A stretch of 36,528 bases of DNA from an uncultured Roseovarius sp. (GCA_937884705.1 CAKZYL010000053.1:1-36528); one strand, 5' to 3'. Positions 8,986 through 17,995 are shown, counted from the first letter of the stretch. A program made the numbers and translations. Notes: generated from the letters alone by a model not told the origin.

Positions 8986-11205
8986 TCAGCGGCCCAAGAT
9001 ATCTCGCAAAATCCGCTCCACTGCGGACTCTCGGCGCGGCGTTCGCTGGCCGCCCGGCGCCCTGGAATTTACATCTTCGACCACGCGCTCGTTGATCCCA
9101 CGCGACATGGGCAAGGGCCGGGGCTCAAGCCCCTCATTGACCCGAGCCATTGTCTCGCGCCAGATATCCGTGGGCAGGCTACCCCCGGTTACTTGCTGCA
9201 GCGGGCTGTTGTCATCATAGCCCATCCAAACCCCGGTGACGTAGTCTGCCGTAAACCCGATGAACCAGGCGTCGCGGGCCGCTTGCGTCGTGCCTGTCTT
9301 TCCCGCAACTTCCCAGCCGTCCAACCGGGCGCGGCGCGCTGTGCCCTCGGAAACCACCTTTTCCATCATGTAGGTGAGTTCACGCGCGGCTTCCTCGCGG
9401 ATCACGCGTTCGCCAATACCACCGGCTGCCCCCATCAAAGCTATGTCTTCGCCAAGCAGCGTCAGCTCTTCGAGACCGTATGGCGTGACGGACGATCCAC
9501 CGTTTAGAATACCGGCATAGGCGCCCGTCATTTCCAGCAGTGTGCTTTCAGACGCCCCAAGCGCAAGAGCGGGCCCAGCGGCAAGATCACTTTCAATGCC
9601 AAAATCTTCTGCAACCTTGCGCACCAAGTCTCGGCCCACAGCCTCGGACACCTTGACGGCAGGGATGTTGAGAGAGAACTTCAACGCATCGATCATCGTC
9701 ACGCGCCCGCGATAATCCTTCTGATAGTTCTTAGGGCACCAGCGCCCCGATCCGGGGATGTCCAAACAATAGGGCTCATCCACGACCGTGGCGTTGGGCC
9801 CATATCCCAACTCCAGCGCGGTGCCATAGACGAACGGCTTAAAGGCTGAGCCTGTCTGTCTGTTCGCCATGGTGGCCCGGTTGAAGGCGCCCGAAACCTT
9901 GCTTTCGCGACCACCGACCATGGCCCGCACGGCCCCATCTGCCGACATCACCACGATCGCCGCCTGCGCCTGGCTGCCCTCTTTGACCTTTTCATCAAAG
10001 ATCACCGAAAGCGCCTCTTCGGCGGCGCGTTGAATCCGCTGATCCAGCGTGGTGCGGATGATGACGTCTTCGGTCGTATCGCGGGTAAAGAAGTCAGGAC
10101 CCGATTCCATGACCCAATCCGCGAAGTATCCGCCCGTTTGCGCCTCTGCTGCCTCAGAGAGCGTGGCCGGGTTTGCCATAGCCCGGCGGCGCTCCTCGGT
10201 GGTGAGATACTCCTGTTCCTCCATGAGGCGCAAAATCGTGGCCGCCCGTGCCTGTGACCTTTCCAGGTTAGAGGTGGGTGAAAGACGTGTGGGCGCAGTC
10301 AAAAGACCCGCCAGCATAGCCCCTTCTTGCGGCGAGAGTGCAGACGCGGGTTTGCCAAAGTAACGCTGCGCTGCCGCCTCTGATCCATAGGCGCCCGCCC
10401 CCATATAGGCGCGGTTGAGATAGATCGAGAGGATCTCGTCCTTGGAGTATTTCGCCTCCATTGCCAGCGCGTAAAGCGCCTCCTTGGCCTTTCGGCCGAG
10501 CGACCCGCGGCGGCAATCACGCACGTAGGCGGCCTCGCTTTCCCACTCTTCTTGGTCATAGGCGACGCCCAGACAGAGCAGCTTGGCCGTCTGTTGTGTG
10601 ATCGTCGACCCCCCGTGGCCCGACAGCGGACCACGCCCTTCGCTCAGGTTGATCCTGATGGCACTTGCAACACCGCGCGGACTGATCCCGAAGTGGCGGT
10701 AAAATCGCTTATCCTCGGTGGCAACCACAGCGTTCTTGAGATGCGAGCTGACACTCGCGGCGGTCACCACACCGCCGAACTGGTCCCCGCGCCAAGCAAA
10801 CACATCCCCCTCCCGGTCCATAAGCGTGACCGAGCCGCGCGCACGCCCATCAAGCAACTCTCGGACATCAGGAAGTGTTGTGTAAGTGTAAAACACGGCG
10901 CCTGCGATCAAGACTAAGGCGACAGCCGTCGCGCGCCAAGAAATCGCCCAGACCAATCGGAACACATATCCGAAGACGCGCCCGAAAAACCCACGGATTG
11001 GGCCGGTCGAGGTTTTCTTTGTCGCCGCTCGTTTCCGCTTGACTGTCGCGTTGGTTTTTCGAGCGACAGGCTTTTTGCTGCGCGCCTTAGTAGAGGGCTG
11101 CGTTGCCCGCTTTTTGAACAAGCTCCAACCTCGCGCCTTCTTTGCGGGCTTTTTGCGCCGTTTGTCAGCCACCAGCCGTGGCTTTTTCTTACCGGAGTTA
11201 CTCAT
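8986..11205 (-). CDS. Class A penicillin-binding protein (PBP1A family)
   Basis: 739 residues; a bifunctional peptidoglycan glycosyltransferase and transpeptidase anchored in the inner membrane and acting in the periplasm. A very basic Lys/Arg-rich cytoplasmic tail of ~75 residues precedes one membrane helix (WRATAVALVLIAGAVFYTYT). The GT51 domain has ATEDKRFYRHFG with the catalytic Glu, GGSTITQQ and KILSIYLN-like KDEILSIYLNRAYMG. The transpeptidase has SxxK in TGSAFKPF, SxN in SLNIPAVKVSE and KTG in GKTGTTQAARDAW. The ATG has AAGGA 7 nt upstream. The long basic tail may bind membrane or nucleic acid; that is inference. Confidence 0.95.
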   Translation of the reverse strand: MSNSGKKKPRLVADKRRKKPAKKARGWSLFKKRATQPSTKARSKKPVARKTNATVKRKRAATKKTSTGPIRGFFGRVFGYVFRLVWAISWRATAVALVLIAGAVFYTYTTLPDVRELLDGRARGSVTLMDREGDVFAWRGDQFGGVVTAASVSSHLKNAVVATEDKRFYRHFGISPRGVASAIRINLSEGRGPLSGHGGSTITQQTAKLLCLGVAYDQEEWESEAAYVRDCRRGSLGRKAKEALYALAMEAKYSKDEILSIYLNRAYMGAGAYGSEAAAQRYFGKPASALSPQEGAMLAGLLTAPTRLSPTSNLERSQARAATILRLMEEQEYLTTEERRRAMANPATLSEAAEAQTGGYFADWVMESGPDFFTRDTTEDVIIRTTLDQRIQRAAEEALSVIFDEKVKEGSQAQAAIVVMSADGAVRAMVGGRESKVSGAFNRATMANRQTGSAFKPFVYGTALELGYGPNATVVDEPYCLDIPGSGRWCPKNYQKDYRGRVTMIDALKFSLNIPAVKVSEAVGRDLVRKVAEDFGIESDLAAGPALALGASESTLLEMTGAYAGILNGGSSVTPYGLEELTLLGEDIALMGAAGGIGERVIREEAARELTYMMEKVVSEGTARRARLDGWEVAGKTGTTQAARDAWFIGFTADYVTGVWMGYDDNSPLQQVTGGSLPTDIWRETMARVNEGLEPRPLPMSRGINERVVEDVNSRAPGGQRTPRRESAVERILRDILGR

Positions 11206-11292
11206 AAGGGTCCTTTAGAGGATTCTGCTCTCATTTTTTTCTCAGAATAGTCTCGATTCGCAGAAATTTGACCCCTAATAGCGATCATCTGT

Positions 11293-11323
11293 TTGATCAA
11301 AATTTATGCGTTTGCTTTATAGT
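11293..11323 (+). promoter_or_regulatory. Candidate promoter for glnK-amtB
   Basis: TTGATC at 11293 and TATAGT at 11318-11323, spaced 19 bp (18 if TTATAG is used), in a 247-bp AT-rich stretch before glnK. The match is modest. I looked for a sigma-54 -24/-12 element (TGGCAC-N5-TTGC) that nitrogen control would suggest and found none convincing. Confidence 0.3.
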
Positions 11324-11452
11324 GCCTATTTTTTAATCATCGCTCTCCCAAACCCCGAGGCAGGCCTCGCGTAGTGCCTTCCCGCAGTCCCATCCGTTGG
11401 GTTTTTTCCCCATGCAAACCCGCGAGTGGGGAAAACTGAAAAGGGGTGTCTA

Positions 11453-11791
11453 GTGAAACTCATTGTTGCAACCATCAAGCCGTTCAAGCTTGAAGATGTC
11501 CGTGAAGCGCTGACCAATATCGGCGTGCGCGGCATGATGGTGACTGAGATCAAGGGGTTCGGCGCACAGTCTGGCCACACAGAGATCTACCGTGGCGCAG
11601 AATACGCCGTGAACTTTGTCCCGAAAATCAAACTGGAGATCGCTGTCGCAGACGGTGTGGCCGATCAGGTGGTCGAAACGATCACATCCACCGCACGCAC
11701 CGGAAAAATCGGTGATGGCAAGATTTTCGTGATGGACCTTGAACAGGCCACGCGCGTGCGCACCGGCGAAACAAACGAAGACGCGCTGTAA
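11453..11791 (+). CDS. glnK: P-II nitrogen regulatory protein (GlnK type)
   Basis: 112 residues from the GTG at 11453, the exact canonical P-II length; AAGGGG lies 8 nt upstream. A longer in-frame ATG at 11426 adds nine residues not seen in the family. The trimeric protein senses 2-oxoglutarate, ATP/ADP and, by uridylylation, glutamine. The target Tyr51 is present in IYRGAEYAV, and the T-loop, TGKIGDGKIFV (nucleotide-binding B loop) and C-terminal VRTGE are intact. It is 27 bp before amtB, so the pair is one operon; GlnK blocks AmtB when nitrogen is plentiful. The glnB/glnK naming rests on this linkage. Confidence 0.95.
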   Translation: MKLIVATIKPFKLEDVREALTNIGVRGMMVTEIKGFGAQSGHTEIYRGAEYAVNFVPKIKLEIAVADGVADQVVETITSTARTGKIGDGKIFVMDLEQATRVRTGETNEDAL

Positions 11792-11818
11792 GGCGAGCAA
11801 GACAAAGGGTTACATCCG

Positions 11819-13153
11819 ATGAACAAAAAACTACTGATACCGACGCTCTTTGCCGCAGCTGCGCTGCCGGTGATGGGCATGGCCCAAGAGGCTGAAGAGG
11901 CCGCCGCAGTGGCGTCTGACGAATTTGTATGGATCATGAACTCGCTTCTGTTCTTGATCGGCGGCTTTCTTGTGTTTTTCATGGCTGCGGGTTTTGCCAT
12001 GCTTGAAGGCGGTTTGGTTCGGTCCAAAAACGCCACAACGCAGATGACGAAGAACGTTGGCCTGTTCTCGATTGCGGCCATCATGTACTGGCTGGTCGGC
12101 TACAACCTGATGTACCCGCTTGGGGATTGGGCGATTGAGGGCTATTTTTCGGCGCTCTTCCCGTCTGTTGGTGTTCTGGAGGCCGTTGGTGTGACGTTGG
12201 CTGACGCTGATGATGCAAGCTATGCCTCGACCGGTTCCGACTACATCTTCCAGCTCATGTTCTGTGCGGCGACCGCATCTATCGTGTCCGGCGCTTTGGC
12301 CGAGCGCATCAAATTGTGGCCCTTCCTGATCTTTTCAGCAATCCTGACGGGCTTTATCTACCCGCTCACAGCCTCCTGGCAGTGGGGCGGCGGATGGCTG
12401 TCTGAAGCTGGGTTCTCTGACTTTGCGGGGTCTACAGTTGTTCACGCGTGCGGCGCCGCGGCTGCCTTGGCGGGTGCCATTGTTCTCGGCCCACGGCTTG
12501 GCAAGTACAAAGACGGCCAAGTTGTTCCGATGCCGGGCTCTAACCTGCCGTTGGCGACGCTCGGTATGTTTATCCTGTGGCTTGGGTGGTTCGGCTTCAA
12601 CGGCGGCTCGCAGCTGGCGATGGGCTCTGTCGGCGATGTGGCCGACGTGTCCCGGATCTTCTCCAACACAAACATGGCCGCTTCAGCTGGCGCTGTAACA
12701 GCTCTGATCCTGACACAGATCCTCTACAAAAAACCGGACCTCACCATGGTGCTGAACGGTGCTTTGGCGGGCCTTGTGTCCATCACAGCTGAACCATTAA
12801 TGCCAACGCTCTTCGGTGCGCTTTGGATCGGTGCGATTGGTGGTGTGATTGTCGTCTTCACGGTTCCAATGCTCGACAAAATGAAAATCGACGATGTGGT
12901 CGGCGCGATCCCGGTGCACGGTTTTGCCGGTATCTGGGGCACCTTCGCGGTTGTCTTTTACGGGGACGCCTCTGTTGGCACACAGGTTCTCGGCATGGTC
13001 GCGATCATCGGCGCCACATTTGTGATGTCCCTGGTCGTGTGGGGTATCCTCAGAGCTGTGGTTGGCATCCGTGTCAGCGAAGAGGCCGAGATCGCAGGCC
13101 TGGATAATTCCGAATTGGGCATGGAAGCCTATCCGGATTTCTCTAACGGCTAA
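11819..13153 (+). CDS. amtB: Ammonium transporter
   Basis: 444 residues with a cleavable signal peptide (about 1-22, ending VMGMAQ) and eleven membrane helices, as in the AmtB trimer. It imports ammonium/ammonia at low external concentration. The twin pore histidines are present in STVVHACGAAAALAG and IPVHGFAGIWG, and the aromatic gate region is in FMAAGFAMLEGGLVRSKN. The C-terminal cytoplasmic tail (EEAEIAGLDNSELGMEAYP) matches the GlnK-interacting tail. AAAGGG precedes the ATG. It is cotranscribed with glnK and ends at a strong terminator. Confidence 0.97.
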   Translation: MNKKLLIPTLFAAAALPVMGMAQEAEEAAAVASDEFVWIMNSLLFLIGGFLVFFMAAGFAMLEGGLVRSKNATTQMTKNVGLFSIAAIMYWLVGYNLMYPLGDWAIEGYFSALFPSVGVLEAVGVTLADADDASYASTGSDYIFQLMFCAATASIVSGALAERIKLWPFLIFSAILTGFIYPLTASWQWGGGWLSEAGFSDFAGSTVVHACGAAAALAGAIVLGPRLGKYKDGQVVPMPGSNLPLATLGMFILWLGWFGFNGGSQLAMGSVGDVADVSRIFSNTNMAASAGAVTALILTQILYKKPDLTMVLNGALAGLVSITAEPLMPTLFGALWIGAIGGVIVVFTVPMLDKMKIDDVVGAIPVHGFAGIWGTFAVVFYGDASVGTQVLGMVAIIGATFVMSLVVWGILRAVVGIRVSEEAEIAGLDNSELGMEAYPDFSNG

Positions 13154-13176
13154 GCGTTTCCTTCCTGGAGTGACTG

Positions 13177-13205
13177 ACCCCTGGGCTTCGGCTCAGGGGT
13201 TTTTT
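13177..13205 (+). terminator. Rho-independent terminator of glnK-amtB
   Basis: A 10-bp stem (ACCCCTGGGC with GCTCAGGGGT, one G-U pair) closed by a stable TTCG tetraloop and followed by five more T residues (13201-13205). It begins 24 bp after the amtB stop. Confidence 0.9.
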
Positions 13206-13267
13206 CATGCAGACCCCTTCAGATTGAACAGTTTCGAATCGTGACATGACATGCTACCCTTAGTGGC

Positions 13268-15097
13268 ATGAATGAGCTGAACCCCAATATAGGCGATGTA
13301 ACACCTGTTATTCGACAACTCGACGAGGCGGCGATCAACCGGATTGCAGCTGGCGAAGTGGTGGAACGTCCCGCCTCTGCGGTCAAAGAGCTGGTCGAAA
13401 ACGCATTGGATGCTGGTGCGCGCCGAATTGAGGTGAGCTATTCGCAGGGGGGCAAAAGTCTCATCCGCGTGTCCGATGACGGCTGTGGCATACCTGGCGA
13501 AGACTTGCCCCTGGCGCTTAGCCGCCATGCCACTTCGAAAATCGACGGCTCCGACCTGCTCAACATCCAGAGTTTTGGCTTCAGGGGCGAGGCGCTGCCG
13601 TCCTTGGGGGCCGTCGGGCGTTTGTCCATCACGACCCGCGCCTCCGGCCAAGACGGCGCGGAGATCCACGTGACGGGCGGATGCATGACGGGCGTGAAGC
13701 CCGCCGCGTTGAATGCTGGCACCGTCGTCACGCTCAAGGACCTCTTTTTCGCGACCCCGGCCCGACTGAAATTCATGCGCTCCGATCGGGCAGAGGCACA
13801 AGCCATAGGCGATGTGATCAAACGGCTTGCCATGGCAGAACCTTTCGTTGGTTTTGTTCTGCGGGACGTCTCTGACGGGGGCGATGGACGGATCGTCTTT
13901 CGCGCGGATCCGGAAAACGGTGACATGTTCGATGCGATCTTGGGCCGATTGTCCCGTGTTTTGGGGCCGCAGTTTGCCGAGAACGCCGTGCCAATAGACG
14001 CAGAACGGGACGGCATTCGCATGGCAGGCTATGCGGCACTGCCCACCTACTCTCGCGGCTCGGCTGTCACACAGTATCTTTTTGTGAACGGTCGCCCTGT
14101 GCGCGACCGCATGCTCTATGGCGCTTTGCGCGCTGCCTACAACGATCTCTTATCACGCGATCGGCATCCCGCCGCGGCGCTATTTCTGACATGCGATCCG
14201 CTGCTGGTGGACGTGAATGTCCACCCTGCCAAAACCGAGGTCCGGTTTCGTGATCCAGCGGTTGTGCGCGGTCTCATCGTCTCTGGTCTGCGCCATGCTT
14301 TGGCTCAGGCGGGGCACCGGTCATCTTCGACGGTCTCGCAGGCAGCCCTTGGCGCGATCAGCCCTCCGCCTGCCGCGCCGCGTGTCTACCAGATGGATCG
14401 TACGGAAAAGGCGTCTGTATTTGCTGAATTTCAGGGCGCCTACAGCGCGCGGGTTGAGCGTCACGCACCTGATGATGCGCACGTGGACACAGGAGAGCCT
14501 GCCGCACCGACGAACGATACCCCGCTGGGTGCCGCGCGCGCGCAGATGTTTGAGAACTACATCTTTGCTCAGACAGAAGACGGCATGGTGATCGTTGATC
14601 AGCATGCCGCACATGAGCGCATCGTATATGAAAACCTGAAATCTCAGATGGCGGAAAACGGCGTGGCAGCGCAAGCTCTCTTGATCCCCGACATTGTCGA
14701 TCTGGGCGAAGCAGATGCCACGCGCTTGTTGGATGAAGCGGAGACTTTGAGTGAGCTGGGCCTCACGATTGAGCCCTTCGGACCGGGTACGATTGCCGTG
14801 CGCGAAACGCCTGCCATCCTCGGGCCCTGCGATGCTGCAGCAATCCTGCAGGATGTTCTTGATGAGCTGCACGAGCAGGGCGAAAGCTCTACCGTCCGGG
14901 GTCGCATCGAAGCGATCCTGTCGCGCGTCGCTTGCCATGGTTCCATACGGTCTGGGCGTCGCATGAATGCAGATGAAATGAACGCGCTCTTGCGTCAAAT
15001 GGAGAGCACGCCCCATTCCGGGCAGTGCAATCACGGACGCCCAACATATGTCGAACTGAAATTCTCCGACATTGAAAAACTGTTTGACCGCACGTGA
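13268..15097 (+). CDS. mutL: DNA mismatch repair protein MutL
   Basis: 609 residues. The N-terminal GHKL ATPase shows IAAGEVVERPASAVKELVEN, the ATP-lid DDGCGI, and GFRGEALPSL; the central transducer has TYLFVNGR-like YLFVNGRPV and VHPAKTEVRF. A Pro/Ala linker (about 345-430) leads to the C-terminal dimerisation domain, which keeps endonuclease motifs DQHAAHERIVYE, ACHGSIRSG and CNHGRP. It is therefore expected to nick DNA, as in organisms without MutH. CNHGRP replaces the more common CPHGRP, a variant that also occurs in other alphaproteobacteria. It overlaps rmuC by GTGA. Confidence 0.97.
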   Translation: MNELNPNIGDVTPVIRQLDEAAINRIAAGEVVERPASAVKELVENALDAGARRIEVSYSQGGKSLIRVSDDGCGIPGEDLPLALSRHATSKIDGSDLLNIQSFGFRGEALPSLGAVGRLSITTRASGQDGAEIHVTGGCMTGVKPAALNAGTVVTLKDLFFATPARLKFMRSDRAEAQAIGDVIKRLAMAEPFVGFVLRDVSDGGDGRIVFRADPENGDMFDAILGRLSRVLGPQFAENAVPIDAERDGIRMAGYAALPTYSRGSAVTQYLFVNGRPVRDRMLYGALRAAYNDLLSRDRHPAAALFLTCDPLLVDVNVHPAKTEVRFRDPAVVRGLIVSGLRHALAQAGHRSSSTVSQAALGAISPPPAAPRVYQMDRTEKASVFAEFQGAYSARVERHAPDDAHVDTGEPAAPTNDTPLGAARAQMFENYIFAQTEDGMVIVDQHAAHERIVYENLKSQMAENGVAAQALLIPDIVDLGEADATRLLDEAETLSELGLTIEPFGPGTIAVRETPAILGPCDAAAILQDVLDELHEQGESSTVRGRIEAILSRVACHGSIRSGRRMNADEMNALLRQMESTPHSGQCNHGRPTYVELKFSDIEKLFDRT

Positions 15098-16263
15098 TCC
15101 AGCTTGGCGAGATATCCCTGAACCTGAGTGATCCGCTGGTCCTCGCCGCGCTGATATTTGGGGCTGTTCTGATCCTCATCTTGTCGCTTGTGATCGCCAC
15201 CAATCGATCCGCGACCCGCTCAGCCCGCATGGCGGAACCCATGATTGCTCAGATGAATGATCTGGCCACCCGCGTGCAGGGGCTCAGCGACGGTCAGCAC
15301 CAATTGACGGGCGGTCTGACCCATGTGTCCGAAGCGCAAGCCCAGTCGCAGACCAGTATGTTGCAACTGATGGAGCGGCGTCTTGCCCAAGTCCAAGAGC
15401 AGATGAATGAAAACCTGCATGGCTCCGCGCGACGCACGGCTCAGTCATTGGGCGAGCTGCAACAGCGGCTAACTGCCATCGACAAGGCGCAAGACAACAT
15501 CACCAAACTGTCCGGCGATGTGCTGAGCCTGCAGGACATTCTGTCGAACAAGCAAACGCGAGGCGCGTTTGGAGAAATCCAGCTGACCGACATCGTCTCC
15601 AAAGCCTTGCCGTCAGACAGCTATACCCTTCAACACACGCTGTCGAACGGCAAACGCGCCGATTGCCTGATACATCTGCCCAATCCGCCCGGGCCCATCT
15701 GCATCGACAGCAAATTTCCTCTCGAGGCCTATGAAGCGCTAAGACGCGCGACGACGGATTGGGAGCTCAATGAAGCGGCAAAACTGCTGCGGACATCGGT
15801 GAAAAAACACATCAAAGACATCGCTGAGAAATACATCCTCGATGGCGAAACGGCAGACGGGGCATTGATGTTCCTACCCTCAGAGGCGGTTTATGCCGAA
15901 CTGCACTCGAACTTTCCGGAATTGGTGCGGGATGGGTTTGCCAGCCGCGTCTGGATCGTGTCCCCAACCACCTGCATGGCCACGCTGAACACGATGCGGG
16001 CCATCCTGAAGGATGCGCGCATGCGGGAACAGGCCGGAGCCATTCGCAGTGAGCTGAGCAAGCTTTTTGCCGATGTGGAGCGTCTCGGCACACGTGTTGA
16101 GAACCTGGATCGGCATTTCAATCAAGCCTCCAAGGACATCGCCGACATTAAGGTCTCAGCAGACAAAGCAGGGCGACGCGCAAAACGGCTTGATAACTTC
16201 GACTTCGAAGAGCTGGTTCCTGAACCTGAGAGCAAAATCGTGAAGCTGGGCAACGACAGCTAA
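15094..16263 (+). CDS. rmuC: DNA recombination protein RmuC
   Basis: 389 residues. A membrane helix near the N-terminus (about 14-35), then a long coiled coil (about 45-150, many Gln, Glu and Leu), then the RmuC nuclease-like domain with ICIDSKFPLEAYEAL and ALMFLPSEAVYAEL, which resembles the PD-(D/E)XK core. RmuC limits DNA inversions and rearrangements; the biochemical activity is not settled. The GTG start at 15094 overlaps the mutL stop, so the two repair genes are translationally coupled. The gene ends just before the double-hairpin repeat. Confidence 0.93.
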   Translation: MIQLGEISLNLSDPLVLAALIFGAVLILILSLVIATNRSATRSARMAEPMIAQMNDLATRVQGLSDGQHQLTGGLTHVSEAQAQSQTSMLQLMERRLAQVQEQMNENLHGSARRTAQSLGELQQRLTAIDKAQDNITKLSGDVLSLQDILSNKQTRGAFGEIQLTDIVSKALPSDSYTLQHTLSNGKRADCLIHLPNPPGPICIDSKFPLEAYEALRRATTDWELNEAAKLLRTSVKKHIKDIAEKYILDGETADGALMFLPSEAVYAELHSNFPELVRDGFASRVWIVSPTTCMATLNTMRAILKDARMREQAGAIRSELSKLFADVERLGTRVENLDRHFNQASKDIADIKVSADKAGRRAKRLDNFDFEELVPEPESKIVKLGNDS

Positions 16264-16283
16264 TGCTCGACCGTGGTGCCCAT

Positions 16284-16328
16284 CGAAATCTTTGAAAGAT
16301 TTCGGTCCGCATTCTTTCAAAGAATGCG
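16284..16328. repeat. Double-hairpin intergenic repeat, copy 1
   Basis: Two back-to-back perfect palindromes: 16284-16304 (10-bp arms around one base, centre CTTTGAAAG) and 16308-16328 (10-bp arms, centre CTTTCAAAG). The same 45 nt occur at 25622-25666 with one difference in the spacer. It fills the 76-bp gap between convergent rmuC and the transglycosylase gene, so a bidirectional transcription-termination role fits. The two centres are reverse complements over 11 nt. Confidence 0.85.
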
Positions 16329-16339
16329 CTGCCCGAAGC

Positions 16340-16816
16340 TTAGGTTCTGCAGTGTTTGGCAATTTCGCGGTTGAGAAGCCCGGTTTCGACGAGCAAGCAA
16401 CGATCACGCGCCTCGTAGTAGTATCCGCGGGCGTACCACATGACGGCACGGTCCATGTTCCCATCTGAGACCAACCATGCACCACGCAGGTATTTCACGG
16501 CCCATGTGAGGTTCACGTCGGGATCCAGCAAATCTTCGTTCTTTCCCTGAAACCCCATCCCGCGCGCGGTTGCCGGCAGGATCTGCATCATCCCGTAATA
16601 TGGACCATTTCTCGCACGCGGGCGATAATCGCTTTCCCGCTGCACCACCTTATGCACCAAGAGCCGTGGCACCTCATAGTTGTCAGCATGTTTGTTGATC
16701 AGCTGCCGCAGTTCGGGGGTTTCATTGGGAAAAAGGTCAAAATCCCTTTGCACCGGCTCTTGTCTGCCGCACGCGGCGACCAGAAGACACGTGAGGGCGA
16801 CCCAGACACCGCGCAT
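16340..16816 (-). CDS. Lytic transglycosylase lipoprotein (SLT fold)
   Basis: 158 residues. A lipoprotein signal peptide ends in the lipobox LVAAC with Cys16. The mature part is a compact lysozyme-like SLT domain: catalytic Glu61 in VVQRESDYRP, then GPYYGMMQILPATARGMGF, then the C-terminal WYARGYYYEARD. It should cleave peptidoglycan glycan strands at the outer membrane, making 1,6-anhydro products. The ATG at 16816 shares its A with the upstream TGA; a GTG one codon earlier is also possible. It is last in a minus-strand group with the unknown gene and the DUF6478 gene. Confidence 0.9.
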   Translation of the reverse strand: MRGVWVALTCLLVAACGRQEPVQRDFDLFPNETPELRQLINKHADNYEVPRLLVHKVVQRESDYRPRARNGPYYGMMQILPATARGMGFQGKNEDLLDPDVNLTWAVKYLRGAWLVSDGNMDRAVMWYARGYYYEARDRCLLVETGLLNREIAKHCRT

Positions 16817-17193
16817 CACATCGTCTCAAGACAATGGCGGCGGAACGCGCGTTTCAACATGTCCAGCTCTTCGCGCAACAGCGTGACCTCGGCGCGGATG
16901 TCATAGCCGAGCTCTTCTCCTGCAACGAGGCAAAACTGGCCCAAGGTCGTGTTGGCATCGGCATCACTTATCAAGAAAGTCTGCACCCCGTCTGCGATCG
17001 CGTGAGGTGGAACAGGGACACGCAGCAGCCATCCAGTTCCATCTTCCATCTTGGATAGCTGAACCCCCTCAACCTTTTGCAGTTGCCATGTCACTTCGAT
17101 ATTGGGCGCATCCTGGGCGCCCCCTTTGCGATACAAAGCGCCTTCCCAAACTCCTTCGAAAAGACGCATCTTGGTCAAGGTTAAGTTGCTCAT
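16816..17193 (-). CDS. Conserved-looking hypothetical protein
   Basis: 125 residues from the ATG at 17193, which has AAGGA 8 nt upstream; longer in-frame starts have no ribosome site. No signal peptide or membrane helix is visible. The sequence is mixed alpha/beta, with a WEGALYRKGG segment, a beta-rich middle (VEGVQLSKMEDGTGWLL), and a C-terminal helix rich in Leu, Arg and Glu (LLREELDMLKRAFRRH). Placed between DUF6478 (11 bp upstream) and the transglycosylase (1-nt overlap), it is probably part of one operon. I do not recognise a family. Confidence 0.75.
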   Translation of the reverse strand: MSNLTLTKMRLFEGVWEGALYRKGGAQDAPNIEVTWQLQKVEGVQLSKMEDGTGWLLRVPVPPHAIADGVQTFLISDADANTTLGQFCLVAGEELGYDIRAEVTLLREELDMLKRAFRRHCLETM

Positions 17194-17204
17194 TGGAGTG
17201 TCCT

Positions 17205-17981
17205 TCAGAGTTCCGTGCGCAGGCGACGGCTCATCGTCAAATCGCGGATCGTGACCTGGCTCATCTGTGGATTTTCGAAAATAAGGTCCACCCAAGCCCG
17301 CTCCACGCGCTTTTCGTTTATCTTCGAATAGGCCAGATCAAACTCCACCATCAACTGCTCTTCATGCAGAGGCAATTCGCGCACCAATTGCTCGGTGTTG
17401 GGACCGTGCTTGACGTTGAGCCTGATGAAGATCTCCAGCGGCTTTTCCAGCTCAACAATGGTATCGAGGCGCACCAGATGGCGCCGCTTGATGTCCTGCA
17501 TCGCTGCCTGGGGCAAATCCAGCACCAGCGACAAAAACGATCCGTCGAAATTGAAGACGTCCATGCGCAATCCAAACGGCGCCAGATCGGCGGCGCGCAG
17601 GTTGCGGATCTGGCGCAGTGTCAACTCTGATCGTTCACAATCGTGAAACAATACCAGCTCTTTGCCGAGGCCCGTATTGCTGCTTGCCGACGACATGCCC
17701 GGCACATCCAAAGCGCTGCGCCACAGCGAAGGTCGCCAAGACCAATCCGTGCCGTGGGGTTTTTCGAATGCATTTGACCCGATGACAGGCAAGGCCAAAC
17801 GATGATCAGCCGTGGCGATGACCTCATTGAGGTGAAAGCGAAGTTTCCTTGCAACAGACCGCTCTGCTTGAAGCTTTTCCAAATTCAGCTTGTCCAGACC
17901 ACGCGACAGATGACGCCACCTCCGCCAGGCTTGTCGCTTCACAACCCAATCCAGAACGTTACTTCTGAGTTCCACAGTCAC
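17205..17981 (-). CDS. DUF6478-family protein
   Basis: 258 residues, of unknown function but with a pattern typical of a Rhodobacteraceae-restricted family: LALPVIGSNAFEKPHGTDWSWRP, LVLFHDCERSELTLRQIRN, FGLRMDVFNFDGSFLSLVLD and the late LNVKHGPNTEQLVRELPL, EFDLAYSKINEKRVERAW. No signal peptide; the N-terminus is a basic helical segment. The first codon is a GTG at 17981 with poor ribosome-site support, and a second GTG two codons later is an alternative. A TATAAT on the minus strand lies only ~14 bp before the GTG, so a leaderless transcript is possible. Confidence 0.85.
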   Translation of the reverse strand: MTVELRSNVLDWVVKRQAWRRWRHLSRGLDKLNLEKLQAERSVARKLRFHLNEVIATADHRLALPVIGSNAFEKPHGTDWSWRPSLWRSALDVPGMSSASSNTGLGKELVLFHDCERSELTLRQIRNLRAADLAPFGLRMDVFNFDGSFLSLVLDLPQAAMQDIKRRHLVRLDTIVELEKPLEIFIRLNVKHGPNTEQLVRELPLHEEQLMVEFDLAYSKINEKRVERAWVDLIFENPQMSQVTIRDLTMSRRLRTEL

Positions 17982-17995
17982 TGCCCCAGATTATA

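Noticed and set aside
11206-11452. Sigma-54 promoter and NtrC sites before glnK-amtB
   Set aside because: No GG/GC pair at the -24/-12 spacing with the right flanks and no NtrC-type palindrome was found.
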